Assembly (NCBI GenBank): GCA_036365145.1
Contig: JAEOAD010000004.1
Span: 48,886,001-48,950,000, forward strand
Source of the DNA: Orientallactaga sibirica
Lineage: Eukaryota > Chordata > Mammalia > Rodentia > Dipodidae
Length of the DNA stretch: 64,000 nucleotides
Direction: 5' to 3'
The notes under the pieces are model-generated. The model saw only the letters and a list, made by a program, of their open reading frames with translations, was not told the origin of the DNA and did no database searches. The position numbers and the translations under genes are program-made. This document shows positions 24,624 to 37,186 of this stretch, piece after piece (position 1 is the stretch's first letter; every line of letters begins with the position of its first letter).

Positions 24624-24967
24624 TGTGGTGGTTTGATTCAGGTGACCCCATAAACTTAGGTGTTCTGAATTCTAGGTTCCCAGCTGATGGAGATTTGGGA
24701 ATTAACACCTCCTGGAGGCAGTGTATTGTTGGGGGCAGGCTTATGGGTATTATAGCCAGTTTCCCTTGCCAGTGTTTGGCACACTCCTGTTGCTATTGTC
24801 CACCTTATGTTGGCCAGTGGGAGATGTCCACTCTCTGTTTATGCCATCGTTTTCCCCTACCATCATGGAGCTTCCCCTTGAGTCTGTAAACCAAAATAAA
24901 CCCTTTTTTCCAAAAAGCTGCTCTTGGTTATGTGATTTCTGCCAGCAATGCGAACCTGACTGCAACA
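24624..24967 (+). repeat. Solo LTR, MaLR/ERVL-like, with 5-bp target-site duplication
   Basis: 344 bp, TGTGGTGGTTTG...CTGCAACA. An AATAAA-type signal (CAAAATAAACCC) lies near 24892. Perfect CATAC occurs at 24619-24623 and 24968-24972. Very similar to the LTR at 7863. The 5-bp duplication supports ERVL/MaLR origin, and no internal sequence is present. Confidence 0.88.
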
Positions 24968-25270
24968 CATACCTATGTATTTCTTGGACTTTTAGTCTAA
25001 TGTTGCTAATTATGTAGACTAGGCTATGGAAAATAATTTATTGACAGTGCAAGCTTTTCACATAATTCATTCAAGTAAATTTCTTTCTCTAAAAAAATAC
25101 AATTATATAATTTGGATAATGGAAATTTTTCAGCAACCTTGTGAACATTTATTTTCCTATGAGGAATTGCATTGGACAACTCTGAAAAGACATTATTAAA
25201 TAATTCTAGCTGATTACATTAATATGTTGTTTGTGATTTAATGAGAACATGTCTAAATTTTCCATATAAG

Positions 25271-25393
25271 ATATGCTCATTCTCTCTCGGTCTGACTCTC
25301 TTCTCTCTCTCTCTCTCTCTGCTTGCAAATAAATAATTTTTAAACATTATCCACCAGAATGAGACCCTACCTTGCAAAAAAAAAAAAATCCAA
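25271..25393 (+). repeat. SINE tail pair: tRNA-type 3' end followed by B1 3' end
   Basis: GCTCATTCTCTCTCGG plus a CT block and AAATAAAT (25271-25337), then AGAATGAGACCCTACCTTGC and an A-run (25358-25389). The order echoes the composite at 23191. The 5' parts of both are missing. Confidence 0.6.
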
Positions 25394-26687
25394 ATGTTTA
25401 CTTATAAGGAAAAATCTATGAAATTTCTGAGAAAAATAGAGCTCTTGCTTTCCTATGTATCATATGTAAAAATAAAAGAAATATATTAACAACTGTAAGA
25501 ATCAAAACAGAAAAGGCAAAACAAAGGAAAAATTCAACAAACTAGAACCAGAATAAGTGTATATAAATTCATGATTAAAGCAGTCTAATAGGTAATGAGT
25601 AATGAACCACTGAGATAATAAGATACATACCTATGAAATGCTCACCATACTTTGACCAGAGGTGTGGGTTTGAAGTCATGTCTAAAACATTTAGACATAC
25701 ATTTTTAGTACATGTAGTAGTAGCTATCATTTTATAATATGAAAATGTATGGTTTACTGAATTCATGGCCTGGAATAATTGACATCAGTGGTGGGAAAAA
25801 TGTTCCTGCCTCCTATCAAACAAAATAGCATATTATAAAATGATTAAAACATTTAATGGATAGAAATGCAAAATTAAAGGAAGATTCTGTTTTAATCTCA
25901 TAGTGGACTCAAGGTAGGGAAAGCTTGGTATTACACTATGTTGGTGAAGACATTAAAGACAAACATACTATTACATAAGCTTTGTAGTGTATAAATTATC
26001 ATATGCCCTCTGGAGGACTAGTGAGCAATACACAAGAAAGTTTAACATATTCATCCTCTTTCAATACTGTTTCCCCAGAGAAACCAATCCAACAAGATAC
26101 ATGTATAAAAAGTTTTGTTTTAAGGAACCAGAGTGCACGATTGTGGGGCTGGCAATTCTGCAATAAGGAAGAGAGGCTCAGGCAGGAGTTGATATTGCAG
26201 TCTGAAGGAGGAACTCTTACCTGAAAAGCATAGTTTTTACTCATAATGGTTTCAAGCTGATCCTACAGATCACTGATTTGGTTAGACCACCTGCCAGTGA
26301 GTCCCAGGATTCTCTGTCTCCACCTTCCCAGAGCTGAGATTACAGGGATGCACCACCATGACCGGGACCACTGCAAAGGCTTTCTAGAAACAACCATTTG
26401 TTTAATTTATTGCACTGGTCTAGGTGATTCTTCTACTCTCAGTGAAACTAATTCCTATAACTGTGATCTGCAGCCAGGTTGGCTGGAATGACTGGGATGT
26501 CATGGTGTGATGTTCTGGATCTCCTTGCCTAGGCTTGTGTGTGAAATCACCCAGCAAATTTGCAAGAGAACTAGTGAAGTCTGAAAGGACTCTTGTAACA
26601 TTCCTTTAGCCAAAGCAGGTCACATGATCAAGCCAGGACTATAAGTAGGGACTCATTAAAAGAAGAAGTTAAAAAAATCTTGTCATT
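25394..26687. other. Unclassified, with an old antisense SINE at about 26240-26372
   Basis: 26245-26372 contains a reverse SINE core (GCTGAGATTACAGGGATGC) resembling antisense B4/B1. Elsewhere no gene or repeat is recognised. Confidence 0.45.
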
Positions 26688-26820
26688 GGTGTGAGGGTGT
26701 ATGACTCTAATCCCAGCACTGGGAAGCTGAGGCAGGAGATCTGTGAGTTCTTGGCCAGCCTGGACTATATGGTGAAGCTCTATCTCAACAAAACAAAACA
26801 AAAATAATAATAAATGCAGC
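26688..26820 (+). repeat. Old B1-like SINE
   Basis: CTAATCCCAGCACTGGGAAG core, GGCCAGCCTGGACTATATGG, and a CAAAACAAAACAAAAAT tail. Confidence 0.75.
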
Positions 26821-28340
26821 CTGAATGGACTTAGATGAAATGGAATTCTTTGTGGCCCTTTTTTTGGTGAATCTGTCATACCAGTTACTAGTCCCTAACT
26901 TATAAATGGATTACACACCAAATATTAATTAAATGAATTGTTTATAAAGACCTTTGTGCAGTAAAAAAAATTATAAGAAGTAATCAGCCAGTTAATATAT
27001 TATTAAATATAAGTGATACAAATTTCTATTTCTACAATAGTTACTCAACAAGATACATCCACAGTTTTCACACCTGTAAACAATTTATGAAGATTTCTTT
27101 TATAGTATAGCATGGTTATTAAAGTTCTTTATTTTTGCCCATGTGTTGGTTAGAAAAAAATGTGCTTGTAGTTTTAATTTTGTTTCTCTCATTTAGAGAG
27201 ATGCTGAACATCTTTTCCAGTGTTCAAGAACCACGAAACAGCTTCATCCTCAAAGGAAAATGTGAGCAGGGGCAAAGTCATTGTGAAACTGTGCTATGCA
27301 TTTAGAAGAATGAACAGAACACAGGAGACTTGACATTTTCTGACCTTTGAAGAGAAACTGAGCAAAGTAATGTGGTTTTCAGCGTGAAAGAAACCTAAAG
27401 ATACTTGATATTTCCAGTGTGATCTGAAAAGAGAATAGCAAATTCTTCAGTGGACAGCCCCTGGATCCCAAAGGTCTAAGAAAGAATGCCTGTCCACATC
27501 AAAATGAAGAAAATATTAATTTGCTTCCTTAACACAAGTGCTATTATCCATGCTGCACTCACCCACAAGGTCAAACAGACAGACTTAGTATGCAGGAATT
27601 CTAACACATTCGTGTGACTGTGTATTGTACAAATGATTGGTGGCTACTAGAGAATTTTCTGGAGAACTGAGTGTGGGGGACAAGGAACACACACACACAT
27701 AGACAATTTGATCACAAAAGTGTTCTTTGTTGAATGAACACAATCTAAACCACTTTCACTTATTTTTTTCACCATCTCTCCTGTATTGCACAAAAGGTCA
27801 TACATTTTCCAATTCAAATTATGGGCCCCATAAAAATTACTGACATTAATCAGCTAGATTTTCACTTTTACCTTTGTAGCTCATTGTGCTAAAAAACAGC
27901 AAAAGTTCCCTGCTTTCAGAATCCAGTTCAAAATCCTTAAGCCATCACAAAAAAAAAAAAAAAAAAACTGTAAGCATTCATATTCCAAAGCAGTTCCATT
28001 TCTAGAGATGAAGACATGCAGGAACTATATTCTGTAATGAATATAATCTGCCTGGAAAGAGAGAAAGGTCAGTGTGTTATTAGCACACAGTACTCACTAT
28101 TGCCATCATTGGTGGTTACCACATTGATCTGTCTACCTATAATCTGACAGAAACAACGGAAGTATAATGAGAAATGATTCAGAAGTTGTGTGAGTAATAA
28201 GAAACATACACAAAATATTTCTCAGATATCTGATGGTATTCCATCTATGTAGAAAAATAAAAATGATGATGATAGACAGAAGGAATTGATGACAGGAAGA
28301 TAACTCCTCAATGTTCAGCTATATTACCACTTGTCTGTTT
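26821..28340. other. Unclassified intergenic stretch
   Basis: No gene or repeat family recognised. There is an A-run at about 27949-27967 and a short (CA)n at 27691-27700. Confidence 0.5.
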
Positions 28341-28341
28341 T

Positions 28342-28393
<52 letters not shown>
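28341..28393. repeat. Compound (TG)n(GA)n microsatellite
   Basis: (TG)11 at 28341-28362 followed by (GA)15 at 28363-28392, adjoining an antisense B1. Confidence 0.95.
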
Positions 28394-28396
<3 letters not shown>

Positions 28397-28527
28397 GGGT
28401 CTCACTCTAACCCAAGATGACCTGGAAGTCACTATGTAGTCTCAGGCTGGCTTGAACTCATGGCGATCCTCCTACCTCAGCATCCCAAGTACTGGGATTA
28501 GAGACGTGTACCACCATGCCCATTTGT
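28394..28527 (-). repeat. B1-like SINE, antisense
   Basis: AGGGTCTCACTCTAACCC...GTACTGGGATTAGAGACGTG...CACCATGCCC, the reverse of the B1 core and head. Its A-tail position is occupied by the microsatellite. Confidence 0.85.
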
Positions 28528-28627
28528 GTGCTTTTGAGCCAATATGATAGTTAACATTCACTAAGGTGTGATACTTGGGGAGGAATTAAGGGATCATACT
28601 CCAAAATGTAAATGATGCAAAAATCAT

Positions 28628-28965
28628 TTGGGGGCTGGGAAAATGGCTCAGAAGGTAAGAGCACTTACCACAAGTACAAAGGCCCAAAAGTCTAAGTTAG
28701 ATCCACAGCCTTCCCACCAGAAAAAGTCAGAAGTGACTACAACTGCTTGTAACCCTAGTCCTGTGGGGGATGGTTACAGGTGTATTGCTGGGGCTTGCTG
28801 ATCAGACAGTATGAACAAACATGACAGTTACAGCTCTGAGAGACTCTGTCACAAGGAAATGGAGCAGAGGAGTGACAGAGGAAGGCACTTGATGTTCTCT
28901 TCCCTCTGTGTACATGGGCAAATGGGGTACATTCTCACACACATGCCATATATATGTCAACAAAA
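28628..28965 (+). repeat. Old B4-like SINE
   Basis: ID-like head GGGGCTGGGAAAATGGCTC, a degraded B1-like middle (CTTGTAACCCTAGTCC) and a 3' part with GGCACTTGATGTTCTCTTCC. Same layout as 15288-15675. Confidence 0.6.
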
Positions 28966-29919
28966 CATATCTTTATTACATGCTTGGCTTGAGCACCTTT
29001 TGCAGGCGAGGACAGTGTAGACCCACATGGGCTGACAGACTGGTTTAAGCGCCCATGTGAAACTGGTTAATTCCAGGGCCGGAACTGGATCTCACTTCCA
29101 ACCCACTGCTTCTGACTTCCTTTAATCTCAACAATGTGCACACTGTGCTTATGAATGTTGCTCTAAAATTTTCTTTCAAATGGAATCAGAAGTCAAGCTC
29201 GGTTCTACTGGAGGAAGCCCAGGTGAGGAACATCTTGTATTGCTACCCATCACAACAACCCTCCCGGATTTGACACTCATGTCCTCTTCCCACAGAGGAG
29301 GAAGTTCCAGAGGGTTTCTGAGTGCCAACATATTAAATGGGAAATGCAGTCTCACCAAAGCTGTAACCACATAGAGCAGGTGCTCTTTGCTGAAGCTCAA
29401 GCAGACAGGTCACCTGCTACAGTTCAGATCTATTTCCAGGTGACAGAAGAGACCCTATCTTAACATCCCTAATTCACATGAAAATAGTGAAGTTACAAAC
29501 TTTCTTCAAACAAACAATAACATCTCTACTATTGGCTGGGCCTGTGGGCTGTGGAAAATGTCCCCACACTGCTGTACAGCCTGTGGACCTCTGGGGATCT
29601 GGACCATAGGAGCCAAAATAACCAGAACCAACACTTTTGTGCAGCTGCATTTGTTATTTTTTTATTTGTATCTTCAAATGTTATATCTTGCTACCAATAT
29701 TTTCTACCACTTACAGGTACCTGCCCAGCAAACAACCAAGACATTTTACTCAACTGTAATACTTGAATTCTCTCACTTCTGCTATCCATACCATTGAAGC
29801 CATGGCAACTAAAAGCAATTTAAACTTCAATGGCTACACCAGACCTACTACAAAATTACTTCCCAAGTTGGTAAAGGAAGCATAATCAAGGGTAATCTTC
29901 TTTCAGAAAAGAATTTTTA
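28966..29919. other. Unclassified intergenic stretch
   Basis: No gene or repeat recognised. Overlapping short frames at 29176-29400 on both strands are unsupported by any domain. Confidence 0.5.
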
Positions 29920-30045
29920 ACTGGAAATGATGGAATATGCCTATAATCTCAGCACTTGGGAGGTGAAGGCTGGAGGATTCTGAGTTTAACAGCCTGGGCT
30001 TTATAATGAGATCCCATCATCACACCAAAAGAGAAATTTTTAACT
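29920..30045 (+). repeat. Old B1-like SINE
   Basis: ATAATCTCAGCACTTGGGAG core and an ACACCAAAAGAG end. The following 30046-30800 is unclassified, with a pyrimidine-rich patch at 30280-30480. Confidence 0.65.
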
Positions 30046-30800
30046 TTAACTCTTGCCTCAATTGATAACATAAAATGTCAACATATGGAATAATGGCTTA
30101 GATGGATTAGTGCTGTTTGAATGCTGTCTCAAACCTTGACATTGGCAATCCCACCATTTCAATATTATATCCTCTTTGATTTTTACTTCCAGTTCCTCCA
30201 TACTATACCCAACTTTTCTAATTTACTGAGCTCTAGTCCTCAGCCTTGCTTTTCTGAATCCTAATTTTCCAGCCTTTCTTGGTGTCAGTGCTTCCTATTC
30301 CAAAGTTAGACCATATGTTCACCCAGGCACCACCCCCTCATAACTGCCTTTCCACTCCTCACCATATTTTTCTGAGAGCATTCTCCAGTCTGCATCTCAA
30401 GAACCATGTTAGTATGTTTAACTGCCTTCCCTCACTGAAACCCACACCTCCCTCACCACCTTTCTTGCTCAATACTCTTTCATGGATAAAGAATCTCAGA
30501 GAAGCTCATAAGGTTGCCCAAGCATTTAACTAGGAAGGAGTGGAAATAGAATTTGAGAACATATTTCTGACTCCAAAGCTGATGCTCCTGTACCTCACAG
30601 CACAGATAACCTCCAATTTCCATCTCTTTTGTTACTTCTTAGCTAATTAGCTACTCAGGGAATTTCAGGAGCAAGTCCCTTAACTGCACTAGACAGGGCT
30701 ATCTTCATTTGATGCCCTACACCAGGCTCCACTGGCATTCTGTTCTGAGTCATTAGCAAACATTACAAGATCCTAACAACATCAAGAGATCAGTAGGAAC

Positions 30801-30964
30801 TGGATCTGGTGGTGCATGCCTTTAATCCCAGCATTCAGGAGGCAGAAGTAGGAGCATCGCTGTGAGTTCAAGGCCAGCCTGAGATTACATAGTGAATTCC
30901 AGGATAGTCTGGGTTAGAGGGAGACCCAATCTTGAAAAACCAATATATATATATATATATATAT
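30801..30964 (+). repeat. B1-like SINE with (TA)n tail
   Basis: GGTGGTGCATGCCTTTAATC core, B box GTTCAAGGCC near 30867 and a CTTGAAAAACC end, then (AT)n at 30944-30964. 30965-31486 is unclassified. Confidence 0.88.
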
Positions 30965-33060
30965 CAGTTGGACCCATAAAAACTGATGCAATACCTCAGA
31001 TAGCTCAATCTGACCAAGAAACTTCATGTCCCCATTCTCTTAGAACTATCCCCTGATTCCATGCTCTGTGGCACAGTCCTGTCTTCTCAGGATGGATGTA
31101 CTTAGTTTCCATGCTCTCTCCTCCAAGGGAGCTCATCTCTTCTCAGTTCATCCTTCACCCTTAAAACCAACAAATGTCAGCCATATGTGATGTGTCAGCA
31201 CACACATAAAGCTTTCTTAGAAACCCACTCTGTACCCATCTGTATGATAATATCATGCTATATAAAAAATGTTTAAGTCTATCTATATTCATAGGTAGAA
31301 TTTTCTCTTACTGTATCTTAGAGAACAAAATACCATGTTTGCTCCTTTTTCAGTTCTGTATTCTTTTCTCAGGATGACTTGAAATTGTCAGTTTTGATCA
31401 ACATTTGTGAAAGAGAATACTAATGATATAAAACTCATAACCACACTTTATAGTTACACAGAGGTGAAAATCTTCAGAAAGCCTTTTGTGGTGGTTTGAA
31501 TGTGAATGTATGCCCCCATAGCCTAAGGTATTTTCAATTAAGATTAAACTTCCTACTGAAGTCTTCCCCAGATAAAGCCCTGCTGGAGTAGGTATGTCAC
31601 TATGGGGGTGGATCTTGAGTCCAGCTTTAAGAGGTGTATTGAGAGCAAGTTTGAGCTCTGGCTGTTTGTGCTGACTGGTTCTGGCTTTTCTGTCTCTGCT
31701 ATGGATATATGCTGAAGTGAGCCAGTTTCTTCCACAATGGTGAAACTTTTCCTGGAATTTTAAGCCTGAAATAAGTCCTTTTCTCCCATAAGCTGCTTCT
31801 GGTCAGGTGTTTGTCCCAGCAATGCAATGGTAACTGCAAGAGAAAATTGGTACTGAGAAGTGGGGTTATGATTGTGATGAATCTGACCATGTAGGTTTTG
31901 CTCTTTTGGAATGTGTTTGTGGGATGAATATGGAAGGATTGGGTAGTTTGGACTGCAGAAGCCTTGCAGTGCTATAAGCAGGGCTTGATGGACTAATCTG
32001 GTGAGAGTTTGAAAATACTAAATACAGAGAGAATTGTGGACTGTGAAGGGTTGGCTTATGAACTCTCAGAGGGGAAAGAGAGAACTTTTGTGGAACTGGG
32101 CCACTGAAAAAAAGGCTGGTGATGTACTTCCTGTGCCCTGAGAAGTTGATCAAAGTTGAGTTTAAAAGTAATGGATTGGTATGCTTGATGGAATATATAG
32201 AACAGAAAGATATGAAAGATGTACAGTTTATCACAGGAAAAATTAAATCAAGTTTGAAGTTACAGGCACAGAACCTGGCGTTAGGTTACTTAAACTTTGA
32301 TAGTTAAGGAGATTACCACAATTAAAGGTAGGCCAACTGTTTTGCATTGGGACAACTGAAATTATGCCCTGAGGGTGAAACCTACTCATAGAAGACTCAA
32401 GAAAGTATGAATGAAAATTCTTTTGAAAGGAGCTGGTATGAAGGAAGACTGGAGTATTTTACTCTTCAAGGTCAAGTTTTATTCCTCCCTGAATTTACAA
32501 ATTTGTCTATTCTGTCTACCTACTATTGGTTTTGGAAGCATGAAAAATGGCAGGGAAGTGGGTCATGAAGTGCCCACAGTTCCAAGAGCCACTAAGATGT
32601 GACAATGTTAAGCATGGTTGAAATCTCTATATGGAGACCCAGTAAGGCCATTGTATGTACTTACAAAGAGGAACCCTAGTTTGTGCTGTAGACCTGAGGA
32701 TGTTTTGGATATACCAGGACCCTGGAATACCAAGGAGACCTGCCAGCTCAGAAAGGAGTTTCTCCTAGATTATAACTTGATGTTTGCCTGGTGGTTATTG
32801 ATTTTTGCATTGGACTAGTTTCTCCTTGTTATGCCTTCTTTTTGCAATGGGAATGTTTACTCTGTGCCATTATGTGTTGGAAGTATGTAACTTGTGTTTT
32901 GATTTTACAGGGCTCACAGTTAAGAGACAGACTTGAATCTCAGATGAGACTTTGGACTTTTGAACGGTGTTAAAGTTGGTAAAGACTATAGGAACCTTTG
33001 AAGTTGAAGTGAGTGCATTTTGCATTGTGGGATGATCATGAGTCTGGGGTTGGGGTGGAA

Positions 33061-33314
33061 TGTAGTGATTTTAATGTAAATATATGCCTTCATCACTTGA
33101 GGCTTTTTTTTTTTTTTTGAGGCAAGCCCAACAGACTGGTCCCCTTTTTGTTGTTGTTTAGATTAAACTTCCTACTTAAATCTTCAGCAGGTACAGTCTT
33201 CTAGAGTAGGTGTGTCCCTGGGGGTGGATCCTGAGTCCAGCCCTAAGAAGTGTGTTGATAGCCAGTTTGAGCTCTGGCTGTTGTGCTGGCTGATGTTGAC
33301 TAACTTTGTCCTTT

Positions 33315-33362
<48 letters not shown>

Positions 33363-33549
33363 TTTTTCTTCTTTTTCTCTCTCTCTCTCTCTCTCTCTCC
33401 TTCTGCTGTGCATGTATGATAAAGTGAGCCAGCTTCTTCCACTATAATGGAGTTTCCCCTGAAATCTGTAAGCCTGAAAATAAACCCTTTCTCCTATAAG
33501 CTGCTTCTGGTCTAGTGTTTGTCCTAGCAATGCAAAGGTAACTGCAACA
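33061..33549 (+). repeat. Second MaLR LTR, expanded by a microsatellite
   Basis: Matches 31487-31843 across both ends. It is longer because of a T-run at 33104-33118 with extra sequence after it, (CTTT)n at about 33311-33362 and (CT)n at 33376-33398. It ends CTGCAACA just before a second primer-site-like TGGTACTAAGAAGTGGGG at 33556-33573. Confidence 0.85.
33311..33398. repeat. (CTTT)n and (CT)n microsatellite
   Basis: About twelve CTTT units, then an imperfect T-rich link and about eleven CT units, inside the second MaLR LTR. Confidence 0.95.
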
Positions 33550-33608
33550 GAATGTTGGTACTAAGAAGTGGGGATGTTGTGATGTGACCATGTGGATTTT
33601 GGTCTTTT

Positions 33609-33897
33609 TTTTCCTCCCTTTTAAAAAAATTTATTTGAGATAGGGAGGAAGAAGAAGAGAGAGAGGGAGGAGATGAAGAGAGGGGGAGAGGGAGAGATGG
33701 AGGGAGAGAGAGAGAGAAAGAGAGGGAGAGAGGGAGAGTGAGAGAGAATAGCATACCAAGGCCTCCAGCCACTGCAAGTGAACTCCAGAAGTATGTGCCT
33801 CTTATACATCTGGCTTATGTTGGTCCTAGGAAATTGAATCTAGGTCCTTAGGTTTTGCAGGCAAGTGCCTTAACCATTAAGCCATTTGTTCCACTCA
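33609..33897 (-). repeat. tRNA-derived SINE, antisense, with target-site duplication
   Basis: T-rich tail, a long GA/GGGA block at 33650-33747, then the reverse of the body and head. ATTTTGGTCTTTT occurs at 33596-33608 and 33898-33910. It is inserted in the second MaLR internal fragment. Confidence 0.93.
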
Positions 33898-33949
33898 ATT
33901 TTGGTCTTTTGAAATGTGTTTGTGGGAAGAATATGGAAAGATTTGGTAC

Positions 33950-34106
33950 CTTTTTTTGTTTTGTTTTTCGAGATAGGGTTTCACTGTGATCCAGGCTGAC
34001 ATGGAATTAACTGTGTAGTTTCAGGGTGGCCTCAAACTCATGGCAATCCTCCTACTTCTACCTCCCAAGTGCTGGGATTAGAGGCATGCGCCACCACGCC
34101 CAATGG
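33950..34106 (-). repeat. B1-like SINE, antisense
   Basis: GTTTTTCGAGATAGGG...AGTGCTGGGATTAGAGGCATG...CCACGCCCA. Flanked by GATTTGGTAC and GATTCGGTAC (9 of 10 identical). Also inserted in the MaLR internal fragment. Confidence 0.92.
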
Positions 34107-34587
34107 ATTCGGTACTTTTGACTACAGAAGGCTTGCAATGCTATAAGCAGCGCATGATGGGCTATTCTGGTGAGAGTTTGAAAATGCTAAATGCAGCGAG
34201 AACTGTGGACAGTTGATGGCTTGGCTTATGAAGTTTCAAAGGGGAAGGAGAGAACTTTGTTGTAACTGGGCTATTGGAGTAAAGGCTGATTGTGTACAAC
34301 CTGTGCCCTGAGAAGTTGATCAAAGTTGAGTTTAAAAGCAATGAACTGGTATGCTTGATGGAAGATATAGAACAGAAAGATACGAAAGATGTACAGTTTA
34401 TCACAGGAAAAAAATGAGTCAAGTTTGAATTTACAGGCACAGAGACTGGTGTTAGGTAACTTATGCTGCAAGTGCTATGAAGATTACCACCATTAAGGGT
34501 GGAACAACTGTTTTGCATTGGGACAATGGAAAAATATGTCCTGAGGGTGAGCCATGGAGGGCACAACTAGTAAAACCATCACCCTCA

Positions 34588-34817
34588 GGGGACTGGAGAG
34601 ATGGCTTAGTGGTTAAGGCACTTGCCTGCTAAGCCTAAGGAACCAGGTTCGATTTCCCAGTACCCATGTAAGCCAGATGCACAGGGTGGCACATGCACCT
34701 GGATTCCATTTGCAGTGGCTGGAGGCCCTGGTGTGCCTATTCTTTCTGTCTCTCATCTCTCATCTGCTTCTTTCTTTCTCAAATAAATAAATAAATTAAA
34801 TATTTTTTTAAAAAAAA
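34588..34817 (+). repeat. tRNA-derived SINE with intact A and B boxes and target-site duplication
   Basis: A-box TGGCTTAGTGG near 34602 and B-box GGTTCGATTTC near 34647, with an AAAT tail. Perfect CATCACCCTCA occurs at 34577-34587 and 34818-34828. One of the best-preserved copies, useful as a reference for the family. Confidence 0.95.
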
Positions 34818-34828
34818 CATCACCCTCA

Positions 34829-37186
34829 AACAACTTCTTATATTCTATGACCCAGCCAGCAATCCAGGGTGATTTTTCCCTTAGCAAAGGCCAGGAACAC
34901 AGTTAGTGGATAACTGGACTCTTGAAACCCTGTAACCATGATACTTTTTATTAAAAAAGAACTCTAAGCACCATCATTTCCAGGGTAATCTTGGGTAGGT
35001 GTTCATATCTAGGGTATTTCTTCTCCCAGTAGATTTTTATCTTGGCAGCACATGACCATCACTGTGGGAACTTTTAAAGTGCTCAAGCTCAGGTCACTCT
35101 CAGAGCAGCAAGATAGTATTTCTGCTCGAACCTGAAACAGTCTTTTTAAAATCTCTTCTGGTGTTTCCATTATGTAAATGCTAAAATAATCACTGTTCTC
35201 AGCAACCCCTTACAAGCGAATGGCAAGGATGTAATTTCTTTCTTGGGATCCTCCCAATAGATCTGTCAGTACTTGAGCAGCTTGGAAAAACAGGTTCCAC
35301 TTATTACATCCCTACCACTTCCTATACAGTACCACAGAAATAAGGTGATAGTACAAGAGATAGGCAGTTCAGGGCCAAGTTCTACACTGACCCAGTGTGC
35401 AACTTCAGCAAATCACTCACCTGCTTTGGACATTCATTCCTTCAGCTGTACTTTTGTGAGGCTCAAGGGATGCTGGGAACAAAGATCCTTGGACACTGTA
35501 AAGATCCACATCAGAAGTTCAAGGAAACTTAGAATATCATGATTGCATCTATCCAACTCAGCCTCGATAATAAATCACACAACATGGATGACTGCATTGC
35601 TTATTTCTCTCTAGGCTCACATTTTAATGGAGTTGAAACATATTTCCAACTTGTCATAAACTAGAACCCAACCAAAAAGAGGTATACAGGGAATTTCCAT
35701 ACCCATTTATAGGCTAGGTAAGCTACTATATACACAGTACATAATGAAAGAATTTTTAAAATAGCATAGTCATTTACAAGAAAGCAAAAATTATGTACAA
35801 ATTTCACAACATGGACAGAAAGAATAATTTTAATGATAATTTCTTCCCATAAACTGTATTTCAATTGCCTTCTGGTAAAAAAAAAGCCCATATTCCTTGT
35901 TGGCAACCCCTTCCCATTAACTATTAATGATCTGTGTGACTTAAAATCAAACTAAGTGTTTCTATTCCCTTGGAACTAACATTTTTGAGAAATTTAATAA
36001 AAATTCAAGAACACTTAAAACTTTTTGAGCAAAATAAAGTGGATAGTCAAATTTTGCAATGGTTGCAGATTATGTTTGAAATTCAACAACTCACTAAAAT
36101 AAACTGCAAGCTTAGGAAAATTATTGCTTTCTTAGAAGTGAAGAAATAAAAGGTAAAAATAGAATGTATTATATTTTTAAAATTAAAAACACTATAACCA
36201 TAAGTACTCATCCTGCTGCTAATCCAAGTTGATTGTTACAAGGTATGTCTTGGGGGTAAATTTAGCTTCTGGTTAACTCATCAGTCTGTTTTTTTTTTTT
36301 TTTTTTTCTCTTTTACAACTACTAGTGGCAAACAAGTGTTTTCTCAATTTCATTAATTTCTTACAAGGGGTCTAATGGACTTGGAAATAGATAGGCTTTC
36401 TATTTGATATCCACCAGCAACTAGCAATGGAACAGCCAGAGACCAGCTGTGTGTGTACCCCAGCCTGCTTTGTATCTTTCTTTCATCTTACAAACACCAG
36501 CAAGAGAAGCCCTTTCACCAAGATGAAGAAGGCAGGTCCAGGGGATAGAGGGACCTTTCATGTATACCTTGGGCTCCTGGTCTTCAAGCATCTTCTTGTG
36601 TAAACACTCTAGTTAAAGGCAACTGGATGCCCATGTGACATGACACTGCAGTAAAGTATCTGAGAAAATCAACTGGGCACTAGTGTCACACATGAGGACT
36701 GAGGATGTGGCCTCCATGTGGAACAAATGCAGCTGTCTTATGAGACAGAGTTCCACTGTCCTCAGAGCTTATTTCTTCCTGGTACTTTAGATGTTTTCAT
36801 TGTCATTTTCAGGAATATCCCTGGGATATGTACACATAGTGTTTGAGTATCACAAAATCTCAGCCCAAGCTCCCTTGGCAAAGCAGACCTTGAATTTTAG
36901 ATTTCCTAAAGGCAAAGCTCAAGGAAATCTTTTTCTATATAGGAAAAAAAAATCAAACAAAAAGAAAGGGATAAAAATAAACATCACCCAGGATATCCTA
37001 CTTTACCCATGTCATTTCCCATGCTGATGCTTGACCAACGTTTTTGTTGACTTCAAATATCAAGCCAGTTTCTATACAGTTGTTAAGTCCTTCCACTTCT
37101 ACTTTCAGTCTGTATTGGACAGGTAAGAACATCTGCTTAGTCCTAATGTTTGCTAAAGAGAGGACTTCTTAAAAGTATGTTTTTCA
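34829..37186. other. Unclassified intergenic stretch, 2.4 kb
   Basis: The longest SINE-free unclassified stretch here. No gene, RNA gene or known repeat is recognised. A T-run lies at 36291-36307. Being repeat-poor, it is a candidate place to look for conserved non-coding elements of the STK39 region, but nothing in the sequence alone proves this. Confidence 0.5.

Larger units (their letters stand above)
31487..33549 (+). mobile_element. MaLR (ERVL-related) element: LTR, internal region, LTR
   Basis: First LTR at 31487-31843 (TGTGGTGGTTTGAATG start). A putative primer-binding site at 31848-31865 (TGGTACTGAGAAGTGGGG) resembles the complement of a leucine tRNA 3' end, as expected for ERVL-type elements. 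A non-coding internal region follows to about 33060, ending in the TTTTGCATTGTGG..GGGTGGAA type of MaLR. The second LTR is at 33061-33549 (TGTAGTGATTTTAATG). MaLRs have no functional reverse transcriptase and depended on ERVL. Mutations and stops throughout show an old insertion. Confidence 0.85.
33550..34570 (+). mobile_element. Second MaLR internal fragment, following the second LTR
   Basis: Starts with a primer-site-like motif, then repeats the start of the first internal region (compare 34100-34560 with about 31930-32380, including the shared segment ATAGAACAGAAAGATA). It is interrupted by two antisense SINEs and truncated near 34570 without a third LTR. Confidence 0.85.
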
